This document shows positions 1-9,400 of a stretch of DNA of 58,603 bases, in pieces. A program made the position numbers and the translations under genes. The stretch covers positions 14,923 through 73,525 of the forward strand of contig DALF01000050.1 in assembly GCA_002499345.1 (NCBI GenBank), read 5' to 3'. Source of the DNA: Euryarchaeota archaeon UBA170 (lineage in GTDB: Archaea > Thermoplasmatota > Poseidoniia > Poseidoniales > Thalassarchaeaceae). The notes beneath the pieces are model-generated. The model had not been told where the DNA came from. It made no database searches and saw nothing but the letters and a program-made list of their open reading frames with translations. The number at the start of each line of letters is the position of its first letter. The stretch's first letter is position 1.

Positions 1-566
1 CTCGTGAAGTTGAATGGGGTGATCGAGAGAACAAATCCCTCTAGAGGCCTGATCTCTGTCGAGTTCACAACTCCCTCTGGGGAGACTAATGGCTGGAAGT
101 CATCATGAAATCCCCTTGCATAGTGGCAGTTGAACCTCCAGAAGTCTATGAGCTCACAGGCGGAATCAATCTCTGCTTGGAATGCGGTCTTGGACTGGTT
201 GAGCATGGTTGAAGCATTGACCCTCATCCTCCACTCTCCTGCTAGGAGGTCGGCGCACTTCTCGAAGATTTTGCATCTTTCCTCCAGTCCGATTTCAATC
301 CAGGATTTCTGAGCGTTAACTGCAGCTGAGCAAGCTGATTCCATCTCCCTCCTACCAGCCAGATGGACATTCGCAAGAATGTGCCCGTGGCTGTGTGGGA
401 TGACCTGCGGTATCGTGTCACCGGTGAAAACCTCCTCTCCGTTGATTATGCAGGGTATCTCGATAACCTCGGACATCTGCCTGTCAATCTCTTGGATTAT
501 GGAGTTCCTTTCAGGGCTTCCCGGGGCATATCCCAGTATAGGCTCATTCAGTGGTTGCACAGTCAT
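1..566 (-). CDS. L-glutamate gamma-semialdehyde (1-pyrroline-5-carboxylate) dehydrogenase, N-terminal part
   Basis: The protein starts at the ATG whose complement lies at 564-566 and runs off the left edge, so only about 188 N-terminal residues are visible. The start reads MTVQPLNEPILGYAPGSPER. Further on come NQSKTAFQAEIDSACELIDF and EGFVLSITPFNFT, which match the ALDH4A1 / PutA C-terminal family of NAD-dependent aldehyde dehydrogenases. These enzymes oxidise glutamate semialdehyde to glutamate in proline (and ornithine) breakdown. The catalytic Cys and Glu lie outside the window. No proline dehydrogenase is visible. The family call rests on remembered family signatures and is fairly secure. 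Confidence 0.88.
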   Translation of the reverse strand, partial: MTVQPLNEPILGYAPGSPERNSIIQEIDRQMSEVIEIPCIINGEEVFTGDTIPQVIPHSHGHILANVHLAGRREMESACSAAVNAQKSWIEIGLEERCKIFEKCADLLAGEWRMRVNASTMLNQSKTAFQAEIDSACELIDFWRFNCHYARGFHDDFQPLVSPEGVVNSTEIRPLEGFVLSITPFNFT

Positions 567-627
567 GGTGTTCGCTGATGACGCCCATCTAACATTGTTA
601 CTGTTTGGGAGCCCGGGTTGTTTTATC

Positions 628-1233
628 CTATTGCCACCATTTCTTATCGTCTTCAGTCGGCTCTAATTCCTCAATTGAAACCCACTGTCCATCATCAACA
701 TTCCACTGCTTCCGGCCAATAGGGAGTTCAAATCCCTCGTAGGGAAACCATCCTCCGTCGAACCAGTCCCTTCTACCGGAGTCATCTCGGTCATCGAGAC
801 TCCAGCCGGCCGCCCCTCCCTCGTTCTGAGCGTAGTAGTAGAGTCGATGGAGGGTTTCCTCTTTCCTATACCAATCCCTGCCGTTTATTGCTTCTGACTG
901 CCTGAAAAACGCTCCGATGTATGATTGATCTGGGTGCTCAGTGATTGATATCGCATCTGGCCCGGGAGGTAGTTCTCTGGGAATTGAAGTTGGATCCTTG
1001 GGGCCTATGATTCCCGTCCTTATCATACTCAGGCCCATGAATTGAACGAAGAGCCCTGCCATCAAGAATGGAATTACGAAAGCGATCATGAACAGAGCAG
1101 CAAATGGGTATGAAGGGTCAATGGCGCCATCCAAGAAAATCATGAATGGTACTAATGTGAATGGCAATCCAAAAAAGAATAAGAATATGCCCATGAATAC
1201 CGGCGCTATTCTATTTGTAAGTAAATCATCCAT
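628..1233 (-). CDS. Unknown membrane protein with two N-terminal helices
   Basis: The protein has 201 residues. Two hydrophobic helices lie at about 9-32 and 44-70, followed by a hydrophilic, acidic and Trp/Tyr-rich C-terminal half that is probably cytosolic. The end reads WVSIEELEPTEDDKKWWQ. I recognise no family or catalytic motif. It lies 61 bases downstream of the pyrroline-5-carboxylate dehydrogenase start and is followed, on the same strand, by a small basic protein. The ATG at 1231-1233 is the only sensible start. It is probably a lineage-specific protein. Confidence 0.7.
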   Translation of the reverse strand: MDDLLTNRIAPVFMGIFLFFFGLPFTLVPFMIFLDGAIDPSYPFAALFMIAFVIPFLMAGLFVQFMGLSMIRTGIIGPKDPTSIPRELPPGPDAISITEHPDQSYIGAFFRQSEAINGRDWYRKEETLHRLYYYAQNEGGAAGWSLDDRDDSGRRDWFDGGWFPYEGFELPIGRKQWNVDDGQWVSIEELEPTEDDKKWWQ

Positions 1234-1254
1234 ATTTACACAGCTCTAGGGCGG

Positions 1255-1539
1255 TCATGACCATTCAGTGGGCTCATCCTTCTTCGCCTTCTTCCAAGTA
1301 CGGTAGCATGACTTGCATATTTTGACCCTCCTAGAGTCGCTACTCAGGCCGGATTCGCCCCATACATCGGCCGCTCTGTCGAAGGCGAGCTTTCTGCCGC
1401 CCACTTTCTTGTCGGCCCAGTTTTTGCAACCAGAGACATCGCACTTCACTTGGCCGATGAATTCCTCTGAGGACTTCTTCGAGGAGCTGTCGCTCCCGGA
1501 TTGTTGCCTCTTCTTGCGGGCGTTGGACTTGAAACCCAT
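1255..1539 (-). CDS. Small basic four-cysteine protein, unknown
   Basis: The protein has 94 residues from the ATG at 1537-1539; a GTG two codons upstream (1545) is the alternative start. A Lys/Arg/Ser-rich N-terminus (NARKKRQQSGSDSSSKK) precedes a probable zinc site made of a C-x4-C pair (CDVSGC) and a distal CKSC pair, followed by the basic stretch YRTWKKAKKDEP. The composition suggests nucleic-acid or ribosome binding. No family was recognised, and the function is inferred only from charge and cysteines. Confidence 0.65.
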   Translation of the reverse strand: MGFKSNARKKRQQSGSDSSSKKSSEEFIGQVKCDVSGCKNWADKKVGGRKLAFDRAADVWGESGLSSDSRRVKICKSCYRTWKKAKKDEPTEWS

Positions 1540-1562
1540 AGGCACGCGTCCAAGCGTGGCAA

Positions 1563-2909
1563 TTAGAAGGTTGTCACTTCAGGCTCGGTGTCAAAAGGCC
1601 CGCCACGGCTAGCGATTGATGCCCTTCTGTCGGGACCTACCCCTATGCTCACGATTGGAATACCAGATAATTGCTCAATTCTCCTGACATACGACAATGC
1701 TTCTTCAGGAAGGGCCTCGAACCCTTGTCCCTCACTTCTGGATAGTTCGGCCATCGCTATCCACTCCTCCTCGGATAGTGCGGGAAATCCTGGATGTCGC
1801 TCATATACAGGCTTACATCTCGCCAGTTCTTCGCAACTAGTAGGCATGTAGTCGACAGTCTGTCCATCTAGTTCGTAACCAGTGCATAACATCAACTCAT
1901 CTAAGCCACCCAATACGTCTAGTTTGGTGAGTACGATGCCAGTATATCCATTCACTCTATGGCTATCGGAGAGAGATACCATGTCCAGCCAACCTGTCCT
2001 TCTTGGCCTTCCCGTGGTAGTGCCGAACTCGTGGCCGACCATTGCCATGTGATTGCCTGGGCCTTCTTCGTAAGGTAGCTCAGTAGGAAACGGACCATTT
2101 CCTACTCTAGTTGTGTAGGCCTTGGAAATACCGAAGCAATTCTCGACGTGCCCTGGGTGTATTCCAGCTCCATGAGTGGCGTTCGCCCTACTGGTTACTG
2201 AGGACGTGACGAAAGGATAGGTTCCTTGGTCGATATCTAGCATCGCTCCCTGAGCGCCTTCCAGAAGTACGTTCTCACCGTCCTCCAGAGCCCTGTGAAT
2301 CATTCTCCCAGTTTGCCTGATGGCATTCCCATACCTCTCCAATATCCATCTCAAATGAGATACTAGATCTTGTTTTTCCACTCTTTGCGATACGCCTACT
2401 GAATCTAGTTGCTTATTCATTCTGGAGATGGTTTCTTCCACTTTTGCCTCGTCATCGAGGAAGTAGGGGATATCGACGAATCTGATACCTACTCTCTCGA
2501 TGCGGTCCCTGTAGGCCGGCCCTATCCCCCTTCCTGTCGTGCCTACTATCTTATCAGCACTGTCGTACAACCTATGGAAAGGAAGTATCACCGACGCCCT
2601 TTCGCTGATGAATAGCCTCTCTCCCTCTGGCCTCTCTTTTGTCAGGGCGAACCATCTATCGAGCTCTTCTTCCAAAACCCATGGATCGATGACCATTCCA
2701 TCTCCGAGAATAAGGTTACAGTTAGGGGAAGTGACTCCTGAAGGTATCTGATGGAGCTTCAGCGTCGTATCTCCGAGTACAATAGTATGGCCTGCGTTGT
2801 TCCCCCCTTGGAATCTGACAGCCCAAGTTGAGTCGGCGGCGAGTTGGTCTATGGCCTTGCCCTTACCCTCATCCCCCCACTGGGCTCCGAGTACTACGCT
2901 GGCTGGCAC
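1563..2909 (-). CDS. purA: Adenylosuccinate synthetase
   Basis: The enzyme joins IMP and aspartate using GTP, the first step from IMP to AMP. The GTG at 2907-2909 is chosen as start: it gives 448 residues, places the phosphate-loop motif GDEGKGK at 12-18 and the catalytic HTIV histidine at position 41. This reproduces the Asp13/His41 numbering of the bacterial enzyme. GGAG lies about 8 bases upstream. The frame stays open upstream to 3035, but that extension would overlap the eL40 gene at 3021 and has no family resemblance. Later motifs include GTTGRGIGPAY, EGAQGAMLDIDQGTYPFVTS and TGRPRRTGWLD. Length and motifs are complete. Confidence 0.96.
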   Translation of the reverse strand: MPASVVLGAQWGDEGKGKAIDQLAADSTWAVRFQGGNNAGHTIVLGDTTLKLHQIPSGVTSPNCNLILGDGMVIDPWVLEEELDRWFALTKERPEGERLFISERASVILPFHRLYDSADKIVGTTGRGIGPAYRDRIERVGIRFVDIPYFLDDEAKVEETISRMNKQLDSVGVSQRVEKQDLVSHLRWILERYGNAIRQTGRMIHRALEDGENVLLEGAQGAMLDIDQGTYPFVTSSVTSRANATHGAGIHPGHVENCFGISKAYTTRVGNGPFPTELPYEEGPGNHMAMVGHEFGTTTGRPRRTGWLDMVSLSDSHRVNGYTGIVLTKLDVLGGLDELMLCTGYELDGQTVDYMPTSCEELARCKPVYERHPGFPALSEEEWIAMAELSRSEGQGFEALPEEALSYVRRIEQLSGIPIVSIGVGPDRRASIASRGGPFDTEPEVTTF

Positions 2910-3020
2910 CGGACGGGCTCCAATGCAGGGGGTGTTTGAATGCTTTGGAAGCAATGGGCGGTTACAGATACTGAAATTTATCACGAAGCGGTTATGTAGG
3001 GCTGGTAGGTCGGCGGGTTG

Positions 3021-3179
3021 ATGGCACAGCGGCACCCGGTAGCTGAAGCGCGTCTACTAAAGAAGTGGATATGCATGAAGTGCTCCGCCACCCACCGTGG
3101 GACAAAGGCTCCGCGTGCATGTAGAAAGTGTGGCTACAAGAACTTCAGACAGAAGGCTTCTGAGAGAAGAAAGACTTGA
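3021..3179 (+). CDS. rpl40e: Large-subunit ribosomal protein eL40
   Basis: A 52-residue protein that is easily missed because it is so short. It starts MAQRHPVAEARLLKKWICMK and carries a four-cysteine zinc ribbon, C18-x2-C21 and C34-x2-C37 (ICMKC ... CRKCGYKNFR). It is rich in Lys/Arg and ends KASERRKT. This is the archaeal/eukaryotic ribosomal protein L40e. It is divergent from purA and convergent with the UPF0147 gene, with three bases between the two stop codons. The ATG follows the G-rich stretch GGTCGGCGGGTTG. Confidence 0.9.
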   Translation: MAQRHPVAEARLLKKWICMKCSATHRGTKAPRACRKCGYKNFRQKASERRKT

Positions 3180-3182
3180 GTC

Positions 3183-3461
3183 TTACTTGGTCCTCTTGTA
3201 CTCCGCCATTAAAGTCTCTAGAGCAGTCTGAATCTGCAGACATAGCGGGCCATAGTGGATTGGAAGGTTTGTATCATTGAATATCTCATCTAGCTTTGAG
3301 GCGGTCATGCCAAGCCTCACATCCATATCCTTGCCCTTATTCAGGAGCCATTGATCTACAGCATCCTTAGCAGAGGCCCTGATATTTCTCGGGACCTGAG
3401 TATCGTCTAGCTGACCCAATACTTGGGCTATCTGCTGAATTCTGGTCTCGACGTCTGACAA
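3183..3461 (-). CDS. UPF0147 family protein
   Basis: A 92-residue helical protein. The segments LGQLDDTQVPRNIRASAKDA, LDEIFNDTNLPIHYGPLCLQ and the final QTALETLMAEYKRTK match the short archaeal UPF0147 family (pattern D-x-[ST]-VPRN-[IV]-R, then a second N-D-x-N-[LM]-P repeat). Its function is unknown. The start is a TTG at 3459-3461 preceded by GGTGGT, a plausible ribosome-binding site; there is no ATG near the conserved N-terminus. It is convergent with eL40. Confidence 0.85.
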   Translation of the reverse strand: MSDVETRIQQIAQVLGQLDDTQVPRNIRASAKDAVDQWLLNKGKDMDVRLGMTASKLDEIFNDTNLPIHYGPLCLQIQTALETLMAEYKRTK

Positions 3462-3514
3462 GTTACCACCAGCTCTACGAGCAAAGGGCCCTCCTTAAGC
3501 ACATCCCCCTAGAG

Positions 3515-4306
3515 TTAGTCCTCAATCCATGAAGCCCATGGCATCACAGTATTCGACAGACCAACTCCTGGCCCCTCATTTCCCAGTGCTATCAAGCCCA
3601 CGGAAGCGCCGTTCGGAATAAGCTCGTCCAGTCCCCAACGCATCGCCTCCATCAGCGAGTCGCACTGCGATGAGGATACCCTATTACTCACTCTGTAACT
3701 CAGTAGAGCCTTCGTAATCTCTTCTCCCTCTCCGGTGGCGGCAACAGATCTAGAATTCTCAACCCAGAAACCGGATCCCGGCAGGGGGACGTCACCTACT
3801 CTTCCGGGGGGCCTATGGCTACATCCGCCAGTACTGGTTGCGCATGCCATCTCCCCCGATGAGTCCCTGACGATGACCCCTACGGTATCTCCGTCTCCCT
3901 CAATCGGCTCCCTGCCCTCTACGGCCCTATTGACATGCCCTCTCTCGTCTGCCCACGCCCTTGCTCCTGAGCCAGTGAGGCCATTGATTGGCTCATCCAA
4001 AAGGCTCGCTGCCACTCGTATTGGGTTTGGCGTATCTGACATAGCTATGACAAATCCTATCCTTCCATCGCTAGTTTGTATTGAGGCGTCGAGTAGCACC
4101 GAGCCGTCATTCCTGAAGACCCCCCCGGTGCCAGCGTTGAATACCGGATCATCCTCCAAGATAACACATGCTTCGACTGCTGCCTCTATGGCGGACGATC
4201 CTGATAGGAGGAGCTCCGAGGCCACATCCACCGCTCTCTGCAGATTTGTTTGTCTTTCAGGCCCTGGACCGGCCCCTCCATGTGCCACGACCGCCATCTT
4301 CACCAT
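3515..4306 (-). CDS. Isoaspartyl peptidase / plant-type L-asparaginase (Ntn hydrolase)
   Basis: The protein has 263 residues. The autocatalytic nucleophile is Thr141 in GDGDTVGVIV, the usual cleavage site that separates the alpha and beta subunits. Other family marks are AHGGAG near residue 8, FNAGTGG at 56-62 and CATSTGGCSHRPPGRVGD at about 155-172. The family removes isoaspartyl residues from peptides and hydrolyses asparagine. It is complete, though slightly shorter than usual (about 300). It lies 47 bases downstream of lonB on the same strand, which would suit a protein-turnover unit. It is unrelated to the type II asparaginase at 15563-16735. Confidence 0.93.
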   Translation of the reverse strand: MVKMAVVAHGGAGPGPERQTNLQRAVDVASELLLSGSSAIEAAVEACVILEDDPVFNAGTGGVFRNDGSVLLDASIQTSDGRIGFVIAMSDTPNPIRVAASLLDEPINGLTGSGARAWADERGHVNRAVEGREPIEGDGDTVGVIVRDSSGEMACATSTGGCSHRPPGRVGDVPLPGSGFWVENSRSVAATGEGEEITKALLSYRVSNRVSSSQCDSLMEAMRWGLDELIPNGASVGLIALGNEGPGVGLSNTVMPWASWIED

Positions 4307-4353
4307 TGCTGTGCCCCGCTGTGCGTGGCGTAGGAGGGCCTTAGTTAGAACGG

Positions 4354-6408
4354 TCAGGCCGATGGTTGATTACCGTGCGGGGATGAGAAAGTATCGATGA
4401 CATTCGCCAGTCTTTCGACGAGGCTGACCTTTTCTTCAGCACCCACCAAAGCGTACTGCAGTACTTCATCCAAGGAGTCGACAGGCCTTATGGTGACCAT
4501 GGATTCATACTTCTCGTCTATTAGGACGTCCTGAAGGTTTGACCTAGGGATTATTATTGTCTCGATTCCTGCCTTGGCGGCGGCTTCGATCTTTGCTGTT
4601 ACTCCTCCGATCGGCAATACTTCGCCCCTAACAGAGAGTGATCCGGTCATAGCTAGATTCTGCTCTATCGGGACACCTTCAAACGCGCTTATGATGGCAG
4701 TAGCCATTGTTATAGATGCACTGTCGCCATCTACATTGTGAGTACCTGGGAATTGAACGTGCAAATCGAAATCCTTGATGTCCTTGCCAGTTAGTTTCTT
4801 CACTACTGCACTGATATTGGTAACGCTCTCCTTGGCCAAATCAGACAGTCCTCCAGTGGCGATTACCTGTCCTGACCTACCTTGAGAAGGAGTAACCATG
4901 GCCTCAACTGGAAGGACTACTCCAGAGAAGTCGGAAAGGCCACTGTCGGCACCCAGAACTGCTAGTCCGTTCACCCTGCCAACCCTAGTTCCGCGATTCA
5001 CTAGCATGGCATACTCTGACTGCCTCTCGAGATATCTATCAGCTATTTGCTGCTCTAGGGGTTTTGCAATGGCCCTTGCCCTTGAGATATGTTCGGCCCT
5101 CACTAGCTCGGCGCCTTCTTCCGAAGCTAGATCGCCTGCGATTCTAACCAATCCACCAAGCTCTCTGAGTCTCAGTGAAAGCCTACCTCTCCTGCCACTT
5201 CTTCTCTGGGCTTCCTTTAGGATGAGTCCTATCGACTCCCTATTGAAATGAGGTATCGCCCTTCCAGAATCCTTCTTTTTCTCGTTCTTGACTTCTTGGG
5301 CGATGAATCTTACTAGCCTTCTTCTGTTCCTCTCAGTATCCCTCATGTCTGTATTAACATAGACTTCGTAACCATATCCCCTAATCCTACTCCTGAGGGC
5401 TGGATGCATCTGCTGGATACTGTCGAGGTTTCCTGCGGCTACTAAAATGAAGTTTGTGGGAACTGGCTCTGACTTGGTTAGTGCCCCGGAAGATCTCTCG
5501 GAGCGTCCACTGATTGATAGCTCGCTTTCCTGCATTGCCACCAGCAGTGCTTGTTGCTCCTCCATCCTCAGCATTCTAATTTCATCGATGTAGAGGACTC
5601 CTTTGTTCGCCCTGTGGACGGCCCCTGGCTCGACCCTCTCATGCGCGGGAGTTGCTAGGTCGGCACCGGACTGGAATGGGTCGTGCCTTACATCTCCGAG
5701 TAGGGCTCCGGCGAGAGTTCCAGTGGCATCAATGAAAGGCGGATCATCATTTCTACCTCTCTTGATGAGTAGTTTTGGTATGTTAGACTCGTCTCCTGCT
5801 GTGAGTCTGGTTCTGAGGAAGAAGTACCCAAAAATTAGAAGGAAAGCCCCGAAAATGAGTGTCATTATGTCCCCTGTCTGCAACACCGCTAGGAGAAGGG
5901 CGGCACCGATTACCATTACCACGAATAGCAGGGTCCTGTTGGTCCTCTCTCTCTGAATCCTAATCTGAGCCTTTCTCTCAGATATAATGGCTGACCCCCT
6001 TCCAGCGGGAACGGTACGAACCCTGGGCTCGTTCTCGTCTTCGGTATTCCTGTAGACCAGAACATCTTCCATACTATCCTTAGGTAGAAACTCTGTCATT
6101 GACCTAGCTAGCATTGATTTACCGGTACCTGGTTCACCGACCATAATCATGTGCCTTCTCTGCTCGGCGGCCTTTCTGACCACAATTGAGGCGGCTTCTT
6201 GCCCGATAACTTGATCGACTAGGTTTTCTGGGATGGGGACCTCTTCTGTTGAAGATATTTTTAGCTCAGATACCCATGCTTCGACAGGGGTTTCACAAAT
6301 GGGGTCCTTGTCTTCACCTACACCGAAAGCAGGCCCTTCTTCCCATGTATCAAGATACTCATCGACATCTGACTCGATAGCGGAGTCGGTCTGATCTTCA
6401 TCTCCCAT
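4354..6408 (-). CDS. lonB: Archaeal membrane-anchored Lon protease (LonB)
   Basis: An ATP-dependent serine protease of about 684 residues from the ATG at 6406-6408 (a GTG two codons upstream is possible). Walker A GEPGTGKS lies at 91-98. Two transmembrane helices at about 159-176 and 181-199 are inserted before Walker B (VLYIDE, 271-276). The C-terminal protease domain carries the catalytic dyad Ser563 (DGDSAS) and Lys606 (GGVTAK). The inserted membrane segments and the absence of a large N-terminal Lon domain define the archaeal LonB type, which degrades unfolded proteins at the inner face of the membrane. It is complete. Confidence 0.96.
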   Translation of the reverse strand: MGDEDQTDSAIESDVDEYLDTWEEGPAFGVGEDKDPICETPVEAWVSELKISSTEEVPIPENLVDQVIGQEAASIVVRKAAEQRRHMIMVGEPGTGKSMLARSMTEFLPKDSMEDVLVYRNTEDENEPRVRTVPAGRGSAIISERKAQIRIQRERTNRTLLFVVMVIGAALLLAVLQTGDIMTLIFGAFLLIFGYFFLRTRLTAGDESNIPKLLIKRGRNDDPPFIDATGTLAGALLGDVRHDPFQSGADLATPAHERVEPGAVHRANKGVLYIDEIRMLRMEEQQALLVAMQESELSISGRSERSSGALTKSEPVPTNFILVAAGNLDSIQQMHPALRSRIRGYGYEVYVNTDMRDTERNRRRLVRFIAQEVKNEKKKDSGRAIPHFNRESIGLILKEAQRRSGRRGRLSLRLRELGGLVRIAGDLASEEGAELVRAEHISRARAIAKPLEQQIADRYLERQSEYAMLVNRGTRVGRVNGLAVLGADSGLSDFSGVVLPVEAMVTPSQGRSGQVIATGGLSDLAKESVTNISAVVKKLTGKDIKDFDLHVQFPGTHNVDGDSASITMATAIISAFEGVPIEQNLAMTGSLSVRGEVLPIGGVTAKIEAAAKAGIETIIIPRSNLQDVLIDEKYESMVTIRPVDSLDEVLQYALVGAEEKVSLVERLANVIDTFSSPHGNQPSA

Positions 6409-6437
6409 GGGCACGCCTCATGATTACCTGATGACAG

Positions 6438-6453
6438 CACCTTCTTGAAGGTG
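6438..6453. repeat. 16-base palindrome upstream of lonB
   Basis: CACCTTC-TT-GAAGGTG is a perfect seven-base inverted repeat in the 68-base gap between the end of the 1059-residue surface protein gene and the lonB start. It lies about 30 bases upstream of lonB in the direction of transcription. No T-run follows on either strand, so it does not look like a terminator. A regulator site is possible but unproven. Confidence 0.35.
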
Positions 6454-6482
6454 TGTTAACCGTGACGATGGAAGAAAGAGCG

Positions 6483-9400
6483 TCATCTGTCTCTAAAATT
6501 GGCACCACTGTAGAACTTGTCCAGATACTCTTCACCATAGTAATGCCACTGTTCCATGGTCCATCCGGGAGGGAGCCCCCCAGGAGGAAGAGGAGGGGTC
6601 ATTGGAGGAGGAGGCGGAGGAGCGGTATTGTAAACGGGTTTTGGGAGAATTTCCACAGGAGGTGGAAGATTAATCGCAGAGAGGGCTTCTTGATGATAAA
6701 TGGGGTTTCTCTTTGAGCTTCTCCTTGCGATAGAGTTGATGCCCCCTACCACGGCCACTAAAGCAATCAGAGCCACAACAGAAGCACTTGCTAGGAAAAT
6801 TGTGTCAGGAGATTCCTCGCCACTGTTATGCTGGTCATCGGGAGGCTGGCTTGAATCCACTCCTTGAGGAGCTACAGCATCGTACTTCATTTGCTCGGGC
6901 GTCCTTCTGTCGAAGCCGTTTTCATCCACTCCCCGGATGCTCAATGTGAAGTAATCCCCAGTACTGAGACCGCTTCCAGTGACTGGGAGAATGATGAAAG
7001 GACCCAGGTTGAATGAGGATCCAGCACTGTGGCAGATTCCTGTAATCTTGTTACAAACCGTCCAAGTCACCCTGATATCAGTCAGTGACTCATCGCCAAT
7101 GTTTGAGATTAACACGGTAGGAGTGTCCCCGATATCGAATGAGTCTATCTCTACCTCGAAGTTTTCATCCCAATCAAGCGGAATATCGTCGACAATCGTG
7201 TAACTCAGAGAGATGGTGGAAGATTCCCCATGGCGGTCTTCGGCAGTTATCTTAATACTGTCAGAACCTTCCTCTGGCCAGTTAGCAGTCATGATTCCGG
7301 TTATTGGGTCGTAAAACACTGCGCCTGGATAGTAGCTAGTTGCTGTTATCCAAATTTCTTCGTCTGGATCATCAATATCTGTAATCCTACTGATTAGATC
7401 TACTTCAGTTGTGACACCCATCTTCAAGGTGACATCTTCTATACCAGAAGTATCGATAATAGGGGCATCGTTGACATTCAAGACGTGGAAAGTTACTGTG
7501 GTGTCTGACGACTTATCGCCATCACTAGCCCTCAGAGAAATCTCCACGAGACCGTTTGAGTCGTCATCTAGTGAGTTGACGTTGATGGTTTGACCAAAAA
7601 TACTGGCTTCAACTAGGTTTTCATCGGATATCGACAATATTTCCACTGACACCCCTGAGACTGGGACCACTTGGCCATTATTGTTAGTATCAGATAGATA
7701 GTCAGTGAGGCCGAGACTAGCGGATCCTCCCTCGTGGAATGACTTGATGGGTATGGGTGACCACCTAGGTGCACCATTTTCTACGACATTGAACATCATC
7801 AAGCCAGTATTGGACTCATCCCCGTCATGGACACTGATTAGCATACCTTGTGGAATTGGTGAGCCTTGGCTATCGAGTAGTAGACTATCGAATCTTACCT
7901 CTATCTCTAATGAAGATGGGTTCCATCCTATGAACTCAGGCTCAGTGCTTGAGATTTCTAAATTGAAAAGAGAGGTTTCCGCGTCTGATACCAGTCCAAC
8001 TACTGAAACCATCTCACTGGTCTGCACCTTAACAGTAGGAACTCCGGCATAGGTCATGTCGCTATTGCCGAGTACTCTTGGCAGGGAGTTCTGTAGATAG
8101 AAGGCATTCTCGGAAGTTAGCCATTCACTTGTCTGCCCAGATGAGTCAGTCCATTTGATCCTTAGGTCATAGTACCCCATCGCTGCGTCTAGAGGAGTGT
8201 CGATGTCTAATGAATGCCTTGCATTATCACCTGATCCTATGATGGCGTGATTGGCAATCCAATCATTGCTCCACATGGAGGATGATGAGGGAGAGTATTC
8301 CAAAGATGGTTGCATAGTATATATGTCATCAACTAGATCATTGGAAATCGCTGAAACCTCGAAGCCAACTGCTGATCCCCTATCGACTGAAGTTGAGCCA
8401 CTAGAAGAAGGCTGGCTGGCGGTCGGTGGCATGTCATGCAAAGCGACCGCGTCTGAGATGTCGTTGGAAGGTCCCCGATCTCCGTCATTTCCTGAAATCT
8501 TTGCCCTAATTGTCGTTGATCCGAGAGCCGTTATATCGATATCAGTGGTATCCAAGAAAGCATTGTATGTGTGGAAACCGCCTACGGCGAAATCCCCTAT
8601 TGTGAAGGTGGATATCTCAATCTCGGATAGGCCGTCCATCCAGTTGATAGATAGTTGCCCACCCCCCTCATATTCCTCTACTCCATTGTTGGAAACTCTG
8701 CAAGAAATATCTAGAACATCTCCCGAAACGAATCCAGAGTTGCCATTTCTGTTTGAGATGATTATCTCTTCCACGCCTATGTCGACTAGAGGAATCATGC
8801 CCAAGTCTACAGCAGATAGGAAGTTGTTGTAGGTGGTGTGAGGACCATCCATCAATGCGAAAACGGGCCAGAAATTTTCGAACTGGGAGTACCCCCCACC
8901 AGCCCTTACTGCGCTCAGTGGGACTTGCCATGAGCTCTCTACGGGAGAATTAGGAGTTAGTGTGAGTTGTTCGAAGCCATTGTTGTGACTGGCCAGCATC
9001 CATTCCCTGAAACTGTGGTGGGGCTTTACGCCGTTGTCGTAAGCGTCGGGGCTGACCTTCTCAGTAATCGCCGCATACAGGAAAACTGATACTGAACTGA
9101 GGGAGCCCGTGTACATAGAATTTACAGTTACTGTTACTTGATTTGTGGATTGATCATATTGGACCTCCAACTGCATGGCGTAGTTTGACGTATCTGAATC
9201 CATACAACCTCCATTTGAATAGTCAGAGTCGTAATAATTTGTCCCCCCTGCGCCAATTTTGTAACATGTGCCTGATTGCTGGTCTGCAAAGGAAAATTTG
9301 GGAATTCCACCACCACCAGCTGAGACGTGGCTTCGGCGATTGATTGGACTATCATCAGGATAGCCGCTAGAGCTAGATTCGAAAAACGAAACAAAAGTGA

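Noticed and set aside
2910..3035. N-terminal extension of PurA by 42 residues
   Set aside because: It overlaps the eL40 gene, lacks family similarity, and the internal GTG restores canonical residue numbering.
3735..4400. Open frame of 221 codons on the plus strand over the isoaspartyl peptidase gene
   Set aside because: The opposite strand encodes a complete, motif-rich Ntn hydrolase; the plus frame has no recognisable domain and a biased composition.
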